Source: an uncultured Kangiella sp.
GTDB taxonomy: Bacteria > Pseudomonadota > Gammaproteobacteria > Enterobacterales > Kangiellaceae
DNA: 64,000 nt
Assembly (NCBI GenBank): GCA_947503435.1
Contig: CANNDL010000004.1
Span: forward strand, 1 to 64,000
Direction of reading: 5' to 3'
The stretch's first letter is position 1; each line of letters begins with the position of its first letter. Shown piece by piece: positions 24,860-33,524 of the stretch. Below the pieces are notes generated by a model. The model had not been told where the DNA came from, made no database searches, and was given only the letters and a program-made list of their open reading frames with translations. The translations under genes were made by a program, and so were the position numbers.

Positions 24860-26419
24860 TTAAGAGCTACAACTCAACATTGAACAGCCTGCTTTATGAC
24901 GCGCCCATTCCGGGCGCTTTTTATAGTAGTTGTCGTATTCGGGTTGTTCGTCATAGGGATTGCGCATAATTTCTAACAGTTTATCAATTTCTGAATAATC
25001 ACCAGTATGCGCTTTATCAATTGCAGTTTGCGATAAGAAATTACGCAACAAATATTTTGGATTAGTGCGGTTCATCAAAGAAACTTTCTTATCATGACTA
25101 ATGGTGTTTTGCTGTAAGCGTTGGCTATAAGCTAAAAACCATTGATTACGAATCTTGAGATAATCATCGGGTAATGAATCTGAGTAATAAGCATCTTCTA
25201 GCAACCCCGATACTGAATCGAGTTGACCCTTGTATTTCGCTAGCTCGCGATAAAATATGGTCATGTCGGTTTCAACCATGCTCAATAATTGCTCCAGATC
25301 CGCAAAAAGCTTCAGATCTTGTTCAATAACTTTATCCAAACCTAGTTTGTTCGCCATCATCAGTTGCCATTGGCTTTCGTAGTATTCTGGAAATTGGTTA
25401 AGAATTTTTTCTAATGGTTCAGCATCTTCTATCAATGGATAAATCGCTTCAGCCAGTTTGACCAGATTCCAGTGGGCGACAAAAGGTTGATTGGCATAGC
25501 GATAACGCTTACCTTCGGCGTCGGTAGTGTTGGGCGTCCAGTCCGGATCGAAATCATCCAAGAAACCATAAGGTCCATAATCAATGGTGAGTCCATGAAT
25601 AGACATATTGTCGGTATTCATAACGCCATGTACAAAGCCCGCCCTTTGCCAATGAACGATCATATCCGCAGTAGATTCACAAACCTCTTTAAACCAAGCA
25701 AGATAAGTATCTTTGTTAATATCTTGTTCTAATAAATGACTGAAATAGTTTTCTATAGTGAAATCGGCTAGTTGCTTAAGAATATCCAACTCTTGATAAG
25801 CGGCATGAATTTGGAAATTACCAAAACGAATAAAAGACGGTGCGACGCGGCAGACTATTGCTCCAGGTTCTTTTTCAGGGTGGCCATCATAAAACATATC
25901 GCGCATTACCCAGTCGCCTGTAGTCATTAAGGATAAAGCGCGAGTCGTTGGGATGCCTAAGTGATGCATCGCTTCGCTGCATAAATATTCACGAATAGAA
26001 GAACGTAAAACGGCAAAGCCATCGCCAGCACGCGAATAAGGCGTAGGACCAGCACCTTTAAGTTGTAACTCTAACGATTGACCATTGTGAACAATATTGC
26101 CCAAATTGATCGCACGTCCATCACCAAGCTGCCCTGCCCAATTGCCAAATTGATGGCCTGCATAACGCATGGCAAAAGGCTTTGAACCCTCAGCAATTTT
26201 AGAACCTGATAAAATTGCCTGCCACTGTTGCGATAGACCATTGCTCGTATCAATGTTTAACTTGTCAGCAACTTCTTTTGAATAGCTTAATAATAGTGGC
26301 GAGCAAGGTTTAACTGGCTCGCAAAAAGAATAACAAGCATTAGAAACTTGACGAGTGAAGTTATTGGATTCAGAATCGTTGGCGTTTGATTCGCTAAATA
26401 TGTTATTTAAACTAATCAA
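24860..26419 (-). CDS. selO: Protein adenylyltransferase SelO (YdiU family)
   Basis: The 519-residue protein matches the SelO pseudokinase family, which transfers AMP to Ser/Thr/Tyr of target proteins under oxidative stress. Recognisable blocks are YAGHQFGNWAGQLGDGRA, LQLKGAGPTPYSRAGDG, LRSSIREYL, HGVMNTDNMS and TIDYGPYGFLDDFDP. The C-terminus is GCSMLSCSS, the cysteine-rich tail where many eukaryotic homologues have selenocysteine. Length is slightly above E. coli YdiU (478) because of an N-terminal extension. It converges on the beta-lactamase-fold gene with six bases between stops. Confidence 0.95.
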   Translation of the reverse strand: MISLNNIFSESNANDSESNNFTRQVSNACYSFCEPVKPCSPLLLSYSKEVADKLNIDTSNGLSQQWQAILSGSKIAEGSKPFAMRYAGHQFGNWAGQLGDGRAINLGNIVHNGQSLELQLKGAGPTPYSRAGDGFAVLRSSIREYLCSEAMHHLGIPTTRALSLMTTGDWVMRDMFYDGHPEKEPGAIVCRVAPSFIRFGNFQIHAAYQELDILKQLADFTIENYFSHLLEQDINKDTYLAWFKEVCESTADMIVHWQRAGFVHGVMNTDNMSIHGLTIDYGPYGFLDDFDPDWTPNTTDAEGKRYRYANQPFVAHWNLVKLAEAIYPLIEDAEPLEKILNQFPEYYESQWQLMMANKLGLDKVIEQDLKLFADLEQLLSMVETDMTIFYRELAKYKGQLDSVSGLLEDAYYSDSLPDDYLKIRNQWFLAYSQRLQQNTISHDKKVSLMNRTNPKYLLRNFLSQTAIDKAHTGDYSEIDKLLEIMRNPYDEQPEYDNYYKKRPEWARHKAGCSMLSCSS

Positions 26420-26458
26420 AATTTAGTTTGTTGCCTCTATAACGAAATACTTGCTGTA

Positions 26459-26923
26459 TCAGAATTTATAACCATGTTTTTGCAATAACTGTATTAAACC
26501 AGCACTACCACTTAAATATGACGATACACGGATTACTTTTCCGTTGTTAAATTGTAACAAATACCAACTACACCAACCATTATAAGTAACGGAAATAAGA
26601 TCTTCCCAGCGTTCATCTTTGCTTTCAGTCCATGGAGTCGAAAATTTAATCGAAAAAGAATCATATGAACCTCTAACTAAAAATGCTTCAGCTAGAGTAT
26701 AGAAGGATGCTATTCCAAACCCTATGATTAGTGCTATTAGAGCAGTTGTTTCGCCAGGCTTATCAATTTGATAATTTCCAGTTATTAACACAAACATCGG
26801 AATAAAAAATAGGAGCAGGCATACAAGCCCTAGACCTTTTATAGTATTTCCAAACCGCAAAGCATATACCATCATTTTTGTCACAATATTAATAATACGA
26901 GCTCTAGAACTTGATTGTAGCAC
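26459..26923 (-). CDS. Predicted membrane protein, unknown function
   Basis: This 154-residue ORF has two transmembrane segments (about 32-50 and 60-82) and a C-terminal soluble part (WEDLISVTYNGWCSWYLLQFNNGKVIRVSSYLSG). That part looks like a small beta-rich, PH-like domain of bacterial membrane proteins. An internal start at residue 17 (MMVYALRFG) is equally possible. It lies upstream of polA on the opposite strand. I do not recognise the family. Confidence 0.6.
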   Translation of the reverse strand: MLQSSSRARIINIVTKMMVYALRFGNTIKGLGLVCLLLFFIPMFVLITGNYQIDKPGETTALIALIIGFGIASFYTLAEAFLVRGSYDSFSIKFSTPWTESKDERWEDLISVTYNGWCSWYLLQFNNGKVIRVSSYLSGSAGLIQLLQKHGYKF

Positions 26924-26982
26924 TAAAAAATATTGGGAATATCTTTGTTTTACGCAAATGGTGTGATTTGTAGGGAATCGAA

Positions 26983-27012
26983 TTGTTCCTAACTCTAAGC
27001 ATGAGTTACACT
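26983..27012 (+). promoter_or_regulatory. Possible polA promoter
   Basis: TTGTTC and TACACT with an 18-base spacer lie 30 bases upstream of the polA ATG. Confidence 0.4.
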
Positions 27013-27041
27013 AAGACAACTCATAAATAAGTCTTAATAAA

Positions 27042-29774
27042 ATGTCCGATTCAAAAGCCCCTTTTATCCTAGTCGATGGTTCTTCTTACCTTTTCCGAGC
27101 TTTCCATGTACCTCAATTGCAACGTATGACCAATTCTAAAGGCATGATGACGGGTGCGGTGTTTGGCGTGATTAATATGCTGAAAAGCTTAATTAATGAA
27201 TATCAACCAAGCCATATGGCGGTGGTGTTTGATGCCAAAGGTAAGACCTTTCGTAATGACCTTTATCCTGAGTATAAGGCCAATCGTCCGCCAATGCCGG
27301 AAGAGCTTCGTGAGCAGATAGCGCCAATTCATGAAATTGTGAAAGCTATGGGGCTGCCTTTAATAGTCATTGAGGGAGTTGAAGCAGACGATGTGATTGG
27401 TACTTTGGCCGATCAAGCTTCAAAAGCAGGAATTGAGACCATTATTTCTACAGGCGATAAGGATATGGCTCAGTTGGTTACAGAGCATGTGACCTTGATT
27501 AACACCATGGATAAGAACAATCCGATCACTGATCGTGAACGTGTGATTGAGAAATTTGGAGTTAAGCCAGAACAGATAATCGACTACTTAGCTTTGGTAG
27601 GCGACAAAGTAGATAACATTCCTGGGGTGGAAAAGTGTGGTCCAAAAACTGCAGTTAAGTGGTTAACTGAATATGAGACTATGCAGAGTGTTATGGACAA
27701 TGCCGATAAAGTGGGTGGAAAGATTGGCGAAAACCTTCGCGCTGCTTTAGAACAATTACCATTATCGTATGAGTTAGCGACTATCAAGTTAGACTGCGAT
27801 TTAGAAAAAACACCCCAAGAGCTCTCTATTGAAGAGCCAAACTTAGAAGAATTAAAAGGCCTGTATGGCGAAATGGAATTTAAGCGTTGGCTGACTGAAG
27901 TTTTGCAAGCTGGCGGTGAAGAGGTTGAAGCGGAACAAGAAACGGCAACAATTGATCGATCTAAATATGAAACGATTTTTGATAAAGATCATTTTTCCAA
28001 ATGGCTAGAGAAACTCAAGCAAGCGGAGTTGTTTGCTTTTGATACGGAAACTACTAGCTTGGATTATATTGAAGCTGAGCTAGTGGGTATGTCCTTTGCA
28101 GTTGAGAATGACAAAGGTGAAACCGAAGCGGCTTACTTACCTGTGGCTCATAATTATATGGGTGCGCCTGAACAATTAGAGCGCGATTGGGTTTTGGCTG
28201 AGATGAAAGATTTATTAGAAGCTGATAAGTATAAAAAGGTAGGTCAAAATCTAAAGTACGATAAGAGTGTATTGGCTAAATATGACGTCGAGCTAGGCGG
28301 TATTGAGTTTGATACCATGTTGGAGTCTTATTGTTTAAATAGTGTTGCCTCCCGTCATGATATGGATACGCTTGCTTTACACCATTTGAACCATGCCAAT
28401 ATTAAGTTTGAAGAAATTGCTGGTAAAGGCAAAGCGCAGTTAACTTTTGATCAGATCGATTTAGAGCAAGCTTCACCTTATGCCGCTGAAGATGCCGATA
28501 TTACTTTAAAGTTACACCAAAAACTGTGGCCACAATTACAGGAAGAACAAGGGCCAAAGCAGATTTTTGAAGAAGTTGAAATGCCGTTGCTGAATGTTCT
28601 ATCAGCAATTGAAAGAAATGGAGTGCTAGTTGACGGTAATTTATTAGGCGAGAAAAGTCATCAATTTGGTGAGCGACTGATTGAGCTAGAGCGTGAATCT
28701 TATGAAATTGCAGGTGAAGAATTCAACTTAGGTTCACCCAAGCAGCTGCAAGCGATTTTCTTTGAAAAGCTGGGCTTGCCAATTATTAAGAAAACTCCAA
28801 AAGGTCAACCATCGACCGCTGAAGAAGTGTTGCAAGAGTTGGCATTGGACTATCCTTTACCAAAATTGATTCTAGAGCACCGAAGCTTATCTAAATTAAA
28901 ATCTACTTATACCGATAAGCTACCAAAAATGATCCATGACTCAACAGGCCGTGTACACACTTCTTATCATCAAGCGGTAGCAGCAACCGGACGCTTATCC
29001 TCTAAAGATCCGAATCTGCAAAATATTCCAATCAAAACCAAAGAAGGCCGTTCGATTCGAACTGCCTTTATTGCCCCAGAAGGCTACAAAGTATTAGCCG
29101 CGGATTATTCGCAAATTGAATTACGTATTATGGCGCACCTCTCGCAAGACGAGGGCTTGCTTCATGCTTTTGCCAACGACCTGGATGTGCATTCGGCAAC
29201 TGCTGCTGAGGTTTTTGATGTTGAAATTGATGAAGTTTCAACCAATCAAAGACGCAATGCAAAAGCGATTAATTTCGGCTTGATATATGGTATGTCAGCT
29301 TTTGGTTTAGCTAAGCAAATTGATACCGATCGCAACACAGCGCAGGACTATATCAACACTTATTTTGCACGTTATCCAGGCGTAGAAACCTATATGGAAT
29401 CGACTAAAGAAAAAGCTGCTGAGTTAGGTTATGTTGAAACTTTATTTGGGCGCAGGCTGTATCTTCCTGAAATTAATTCTAAGAACGGGTTGCGCAGAAA
29501 AGGGGCGGAGCGAACGGCGATTAACGCTCCTATGCAGGGTAGCGCAGCAGACATCATTAAATTAGCAATGCTTAAAGTCGATGAGTGGTTACAAGAACAA
29601 GATGGGATCAAGATGATCATGCAGGTGCATGATGAATTAGTGTTTGAGGTTCGTGATGATTTAGTTGAAATGGCTAAAGAAAAGATCCCAGCTATCATGG
29701 GATCAGTCGTTCAACTATCGGTTCCATTGATCGCTGACGTTGGGGTAGGAGATAACTGGGATCAAGCTCATTAA
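27042..29774 (+). CDS. polA: DNA polymerase I
   Basis: The 910-residue enzyme has three domains. The 5'-3' exonuclease (about 1-290) has the acidic metal site, e.g. GVEADDVIG and STGDKDM. The proofreading 3'-5' exonuclease (about 320-500) is active-looking, with Asp334 and Glu336 in AFDTETTSL and YAAEDADITLKLH. The polymerase (about 520-910) has Asp688 in DYSQIELR, Phe745 in INFGLIYG and VHDELVFEV. It works in Okazaki fragment processing and repair. Length is close to E. coli (928). The following intergenic region carries a small RNA candidate, as with polA-spf in E. coli and polA-ersA in Pseudomonas. Confidence 0.98.
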   Translation: MSDSKAPFILVDGSSYLFRAFHVPQLQRMTNSKGMMTGAVFGVINMLKSLINEYQPSHMAVVFDAKGKTFRNDLYPEYKANRPPMPEELREQIAPIHEIVKAMGLPLIVIEGVEADDVIGTLADQASKAGIETIISTGDKDMAQLVTEHVTLINTMDKNNPITDRERVIEKFGVKPEQIIDYLALVGDKVDNIPGVEKCGPKTAVKWLTEYETMQSVMDNADKVGGKIGENLRAALEQLPLSYELATIKLDCDLEKTPQELSIEEPNLEELKGLYGEMEFKRWLTEVLQAGGEEVEAEQETATIDRSKYETIFDKDHFSKWLEKLKQAELFAFDTETTSLDYIEAELVGMSFAVENDKGETEAAYLPVAHNYMGAPEQLERDWVLAEMKDLLEADKYKKVGQNLKYDKSVLAKYDVELGGIEFDTMLESYCLNSVASRHDMDTLALHHLNHANIKFEEIAGKGKAQLTFDQIDLEQASPYAAEDADITLKLHQKLWPQLQEEQGPKQIFEEVEMPLLNVLSAIERNGVLVDGNLLGEKSHQFGERLIELERESYEIAGEEFNLGSPKQLQAIFFEKLGLPIIKKTPKGQPSTAEEVLQELALDYPLPKLILEHRSLSKLKSTYTDKLPKMIHDSTGRVHTSYHQAVAATGRLSSKDPNLQNIPIKTKEGRSIRTAFIAPEGYKVLAADYSQIELRIMAHLSQDEGLLHAFANDLDVHSATAAEVFDVEIDEVSTNQRRNAKAINFGLIYGMSAFGLAKQIDTDRNTAQDYINTYFARYPGVETYMESTKEKAAELGYVETLFGRRLYLPEINSKNGLRRKGAERTAINAPMQGSAADIIKLAMLKVDEWLQEQDGIKMIMQVHDELVFEVRDDLVEMAKEKIPAIMGSVVQLSVPLIADVGVGDNWDQAH

Positions 29775-29815
29775 ATCCCATACATGTGTATAAAAATGAG
29801 AGTAAGGTCTTGATA

Positions 29816-29874
29816 TTACAAAGGTGATACAAGTCTTTACAAAAGTCTTACAAAAACCCTGCAACATTTTACAA
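29816..29874 (+). promoter_or_regulatory. Six helically phased TTACAA-like hexamers upstream of the sRNA candidate
   Basis: Hexamers TTACAA (29816), ATACAA (29827), TTACAA (29837), TTACAA (29848), CTGCAA (29859, degenerate) and TTACAA (29869) start 11, 10, 11, 11 and 10 bases apart. The last overlaps a possible -35 element (TTTACA 29868-29873). Such phasing fits cooperative binding on one DNA face by an OmpR/PhoB-type regulator. The identity of the binder is unknown. Confidence 0.6.
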
Positions 29875-29896
29875 GATGACGGGTCATTATATATAA

Positions 29897-30006
29897 GCGC
29901 ATAGGGTTATGCGCTTCCCGCGACTCCCTCCTTCTTGCGGGTATTACAGTTTGACCTCCCCAAGTCTAACTGTGTTTTTTCGGGGCCTTTATTAGGCCCC
30001 TTTTTT
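29897..30006 (+). ncRNA. Candidate small regulatory RNA in the Spot 42/ErsA position (polA-engB)
   Basis: After polA a TATATA-type -10 (29888-29895) precedes about 110 bases that fold into four hairpins. Hairpin 1 is GCGCATA/TATGCGC (29897-29914). Hairpin 2 is CCCGC/GCGGG with loop GACTCCCTCCTTCTT. Hairpin 3 is a 10-bp stem at 29946-29973, with one mismatch and loop CTCCCCAA. Last is an intrinsic terminator, GGGGCCT/AGGCCCC plus six T residues. Two loops expose C-rich CUCC motifs able to pair with Shine-Dalgarno sequences. E. coli spf and Pseudomonas ersA occupy this locus. The 5' end could lie at 29897-29904, and no coding potential is seen. Homology of sequence to either RNA was not demonstrated. 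Confidence 0.72.
29982..30006 (+). terminator. Intrinsic terminator of the sRNA candidate
   Basis: GGGGCCT (29982-29988) pairs with AGGCCCC (29994-30000), followed by TTTTTT. Confidence 0.93.
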
Positions 30007-30107
30007 ATTTCTAGCGATTAATTTTAGATAATGTTTCGTTGTACGAGATTTTGCCTTATCTAAAATTATTCGGCTAGAAAGTGGAACACACCAGAAATTG
30101 ACTTACT

Positions 30108-30527
30108 TTAATTTTGGTAAAGTAGTTCTTTGGCGTAGTGCATTTCTAATAATTCGCGTTCAGATTTTTTAAGGCTTTTGAAGATTAGAGAATATGAATG
30201 GTCAATCATGCTTTTAATTTCAGAGATTGGAATTGAGCCGTCAAGAATGATGGTGTTCCAATGTGTTTTGCTCATATGATAGCCAGGGATAACTGCATCG
30301 AAAGTACTGCGAATGGCATCCGCATGATCAGGGTTACACTTTAAGTTCATGCACCAGTGGCCTGCCATTTTTCCGTTTGTGCCTTTTTCATTACCGGTTC
30401 CTAAGGCAAGAGTAGCAAACATTTTTAAGTTTTTAATTTTAAAAACCGCTACTTCAGGACCAAAAGGAAATTGCTCATTGGCTTCGGGTTTTGACAGCAG
30501 GTATTGCTTAACTTGCTTATGGTCCAT
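30108..30527 (-). CDS. MmcQ/YjbR family protein
   Basis: The 139-residue protein begins at MDHKQVKQYLLSKPEAN. A longer reading from 30572 would overlap engB and add residues not typical of the family. Conserved YjbR blocks are EVAVFKIKNLKMFATLAL, WCMNLKCNPDHADAIR, YHMSKTHWNTIIL and MIDHSYSLI. The family has a CyaY-like fold with suggested DNA binding, but no firmly established function. It follows engB at 22 bases on the same strand. Confidence 0.87.
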   Translation of the reverse strand: MDHKQVKQYLLSKPEANEQFPFGPEVAVFKIKNLKMFATLALGTGNEKGTNGKMAGHWCMNLKCNPDHADAIRSTFDAVIPGYHMSKTHWNTIILDGSIPISEIKSMIDHSYSLIFKSLKKSERELLEMHYAKELLYQN

Positions 30528-30549
30528 ATAAAAATTTACACTTAAAGTG

Positions 30550-31152
30550 TTACTCCAGCATGGCAGGCTCATACCAACTATCTAATTTAGCGTAGAGTTG
30601 ATCAAGGCCAAGGCGCTTTAAAGATGAAAATGCTTGAACACTAGCCTTTGGGTGCAATTCTTTTAATTGTTTTTTACATTGCATTAAGGCTTTAGATTTA
30701 GCGCCTGATTTTAATTTATCAGCTTTGCTCAGTAAGCAATGCACGGGCAACTCAACACTGGCAGCCCATTCTAACATTTGTACATCAGTATCTTTTAGGA
30801 AGTGCCGGATGTCCATTAACAAAACAAGACCATGCAAACATTTACGGCTTCGTAGATATTTCCCTAATTCCGCCTGCCATTGTTCTTTCATAGCTTGGGG
30901 GACTTTGGCATAGCCATAGCCCGGTAAGTCAATCAACCGTCGACCTTCATCTAAGGTGAATACGTTGATTAGCTGAGTTCGACCAGGGGTCTTACTGGTG
31001 CGGGCAAGGCTTTTTTGTTGTGTGAGTGTATTTAAAGCGCTCGATTTTCCTGCATTGGAACGACCAGCAAAAGCCACTTCAATACCTCTATCTTCGGGCA
31101 GTTGCTTTAATTTGGCGGCGCCAAGTAAATATTTCGCTTGCTGGTAATTCAT
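30550..31152 (-). CDS. engB: Ribosome biogenesis GTP-binding protein EngB (YihA/YsxC)
   Basis: This 200-residue GTPase is needed for late large-subunit assembly and often essential. G1 is GRSNAGKS (30-37), G2 is around TPGRTQ, G3 is DLPGYG (75-80) and G4 is SKADKL (about 142). Length matches the family (about 200). It converges on polA across the small-RNA region, the conserved polA-engB arrangement. It is divergent from the cytochrome c4 gene. Confidence 0.97.
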   Translation of the reverse strand: MNYQQAKYLLGAAKLKQLPEDRGIEVAFAGRSNAGKSSALNTLTQQKSLARTSKTPGRTQLINVFTLDEGRRLIDLPGYGYAKVPQAMKEQWQAELGKYLRSRKCLHGLVLLMDIRHFLKDTDVQMLEWAASVELPVHCLLSKADKLKSGAKSKALMQCKKQLKELHPKASVQAFSSLKRLGLDQLYAKLDSWYEPAMLE

Positions 31153-31290
31153 AATCGCTGATTTTTGCTTAGGAAAGATGGCATTTTACTGGTTAGTTCC
31201 CTATAATTCACCGAACTTTTGTAATTTCCTAAAGATTTTCGGCCTAGAAGCTTAATTCTAGCGTCAATTTTGATTTTTGAAGGTAGTGTG

Positions 31291-31917
31291 ATGAAAAAAG
31301 TAGCTGTATTAGCTCTATTATTCGGTTCTAGTATGATGGTTTCTAGCTCTGTTGAAGCTGGTGACGTAACAGCGGGTGCGCAAAAAGCAGCTCAATGTGC
31401 CGCTTGTCACGGTAAAGATGGCAATAGTATTAATGCTCAATGGCCAAAGTTAGCAGGCCAAAATGAGAAATACTTATTAAAACAAATAAAAGATTTTCGT
31501 TTAGGCGCTAAAGAAGCAGGTAAAGGTCGTGCTGGCGCACAAATGGCTGGTCTTTGGGGAAATGTAAGCGAAGAAGATGCTGAAAATTTATCAGCTTTTT
31601 TTGCTGCACAGCAAACTCAATTAGGTGCTGTAAACAAAGATATGTTGGAATTAGGTAAAACGATTTATTTCCAAGGCGATGCTGAGCGTGGTGTACCAGC
31701 TTGTAGTGCTTGTCATGGAGCGTCCGGAAAAGGATTGAATGCAGCAGGCTATCCAGCAGTATCAGGGCAATTTCCAGAGTACGCGGTAAAGCAATTAAAA
31801 GCGTTTGCTTCGGCTGAGCGTAATAATGACGACAACGGTGTAATGCGTGACATCGCAGTTCGCATGTCTGACAAGCAAATCGAAGCTGTAGCAAACTTTA
31901 TGTTGGGCTTGCACTAA
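31291..31917 (+). CDS. Diheme cytochrome c4
   Basis: The 208-residue periplasmic protein has signal peptide MKKVAVLALLFGSSMMVSSSVEAG and two class-I c-type heme sites: CAACH (Cys36-His40) and CSACH (Cys138-His142). Likely axial methionines are in GAQMAGLW and in the C-terminal half. Two homologous c-type domains of about 90 residues fit cytochrome c4, an electron donor to terminal oxidases. I chose the ATG at 31291, with AAGGTAG upstream; a longer reading from 31270 only adds residues before the signal peptide. The engB-cytochrome c4 neighbourhood is conserved in Pseudomonas. Confidence 0.95.
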   Translation: MKKVAVLALLFGSSMMVSSSVEAGDVTAGAQKAAQCAACHGKDGNSINAQWPKLAGQNEKYLLKQIKDFRLGAKEAGKGRAGAQMAGLWGNVSEEDAENLSAFFAAQQTQLGAVNKDMLELGKTIYFQGDAERGVPACSACHGASGKGLNAAGYPAVSGQFPEYAVKQLKAFASAERNNDDNGVMRDIAVRMSDKQIEAVANFMLGLH

Positions 31918-31942
31918 GCTAAGATAGCTTTTAATTTTATTA

Positions 31943-31974
31943 AAAAAAGGTAGCCATGGGTTACCTTTTTTTTT
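31943..31974 (+). terminator. Rho-independent terminator after cytochrome c4
   Basis: AAAAAGGTAGCC and GGTTACCTTTTT form a stem with one mismatch around ATG, followed by T residues. Confidence 0.75.
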
Positions 31975-32020
31975 GCCAATCATTATTGGCTGCAATGGGT
32001 TATCAGTTAAGGACTTAATG

Positions 32021-32587
32021 ATGTTAAAAATAAAATTTTGGATGTTGCTAGTAAGTTTAAATGCGTTGGTTTTGGGTGCGGCTGAACAAACCGATCGATA
32101 TCGAGAATTAAAACAAGAGCCACGAATAGCTACTGACAATTTATATTTCAGTTGGTTAGGCTGCCATTCTTGCTTGATGATAGAGCAAAAAGTGAACTTA
32201 GAGGACTTTGAAAAACTACCTTTAATTGCTAGGCCTGATTGGCGTGCAGCGGCTAAAATTCAAATTGCTATGCAAATGCTGATGGTCAAAAACGAAATTG
32301 TCGACAGTTTTAAGCAAGCCATTTTAGATCAGAAAGTCGATGTTAAAGACTTAAATAGCATGGCGAGCACTCTGGTGGCACTCGGTGTAGAACAAGAGTC
32401 ATTAACCGAAGTGCTTGAGTCAAAGGTCCTATTTAAGAATATCCAACAAGCAGAAAACAAAGCAGCTGAGTATCGAATTCAGTACGTACCTACTGTTATT
32501 GTTAAGGGGCATTATGCTACGGATGCAAATAGTACCGGTAGTGTGGCAGTTTTTGCTGAAACTTTGGCTGAATTAAGACGCAAATAG
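32021..32587 (+). CDS. DsbA-like exported thiol:disulfide oxidoreductase with CHSC site
   Basis: The 188-residue protein starts with MLKIKFWMLLVSLNALVLGAA, a signal peptide. AAGGA lies seven bases upstream of the ATG at 32021, though the ATG at 32018 is also possible. The active-site region SWLGCHSCLMIEQKV has a CxxC pair in the DsbA position. The helical insert and the C-terminal YVPTVIVKGHY (cis-Pro loop) fit the DsbA fold. E. coli DsbA has CPHC; here the dipeptide is His-Ser, so the redox potential should differ. DsbA follows cytochrome c4 at the same place in Pseudomonas. Whether this is the main disulfide oxidase is uncertain. Confidence 0.78.
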   Translation: MLKIKFWMLLVSLNALVLGAAEQTDRYRELKQEPRIATDNLYFSWLGCHSCLMIEQKVNLEDFEKLPLIARPDWRAAAKIQIAMQMLMVKNEIVDSFKQAILDQKVDVKDLNSMASTLVALGVEQESLTEVLESKVLFKNIQQAENKAAEYRIQYVPTVIVKGHYATDANSTGSVAVFAETLAELRRK

Positions 32588-32591
32588 ACTA

Positions 32592-33323
32592 TTAATCCGA
32601 GTTTTCGGCTACTGGCTTTTCGCTATTATGATGACTAGCATTATAAAGAGCGGCTAAAGTATTGGATTTAAATTCACGACGATAAAGCACCCAAACCACA
32701 AAAGTGCTGCAGGCGATGAATACCCAAGCGTTAATAAACCAGCACAAGGCAGCTAATGCAAAGCTGTATGCCCGTAACCCATAATTGAAGGAGTTAGTGG
32801 CGCGGGTAAGGAGCCAATTACAATGCTTGGTAAAAAGGACCTTATCTTCAATTGGCGCGTTAGTTTTAGGTGCAGAACCAAATAAAACGACAGAGAAATT
32901 ATATTGACGCATGGACCAAGTAAATTTAAAGAAGGCGTAGGAAAACGACACAACTAAAAGCAGCACTTTAATTTCCCAAGAAGCTTGCGACTCAACTTCA
33001 ATCCATGGCAATGACTTCAGAAATTGAATCGCTTGATTTGAGGAGCCTAAAACGGTCAATAGACCAGCAATAATAAAAATCGTCGTTGACGCGAAAAAAG
33101 TTACGTTGCGCTGCAAGATCCCTAAACTGGTGATGTCTGAAATTCTGACATCACGTTCAATCATTTGCTCAATCCATTCTTTACGGTTGGCTGCTAGTTG
33201 ATTGGCAATGGTTGGGTGGCCTTGTTGCCAGTATTGGGCAAGAAAAGTATAGCCAATCCAAAGAACCAGAAAAGTAGCTAAAGCCAGCCAATCCTGTAGA
33301 GGTAGAAAAGTTAAAATTTGCAT
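32592..33323 (-). CDS. DUF599 family membrane protein
   Basis: The 243-residue inner-membrane protein has four to five hydrophobic segments (about 10-30, 75-95, 115-135, 185-225). The DUF599 blocks RISDITSLGILQRNVTFFAS and FKFTWSMRQYNF are present. The family is widespread in proteobacteria with no assigned function. It converges with the DsbA-like gene, leaving only four bases between stops. Confidence 0.85.
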   Translation of the reverse strand: MQILTFLPLQDWLALATFLVLWIGYTFLAQYWQQGHPTIANQLAANRKEWIEQMIERDVRISDITSLGILQRNVTFFASTTIFIIAGLLTVLGSSNQAIQFLKSLPWIEVESQASWEIKVLLLVVSFSYAFFKFTWSMRQYNFSVVLFGSAPKTNAPIEDKVLFTKHCNWLLTRATNSFNYGLRAYSFALAALCWFINAWVFIACSTFVVWVLYRREFKSNTLAALYNASHHNSEKPVAENSD

Positions 33324-33524
33324 GGGTTTTAGTCACCAATATTGATATATCAAAAGTGCCATGAGTTGAGGAACTAATCAACAAATAACAAAAAATATTT
33401 TCTTAACGAGGTTAAGTTAACAACTTTTTGTGAAACTAAGGTTATTTCTTTGATTTTTATAACAAATTGGTCGAAACTATAAGCTAGAAAGACTCGTTAT
33501 CACATAACTAGCTGGGAGGCTTGG

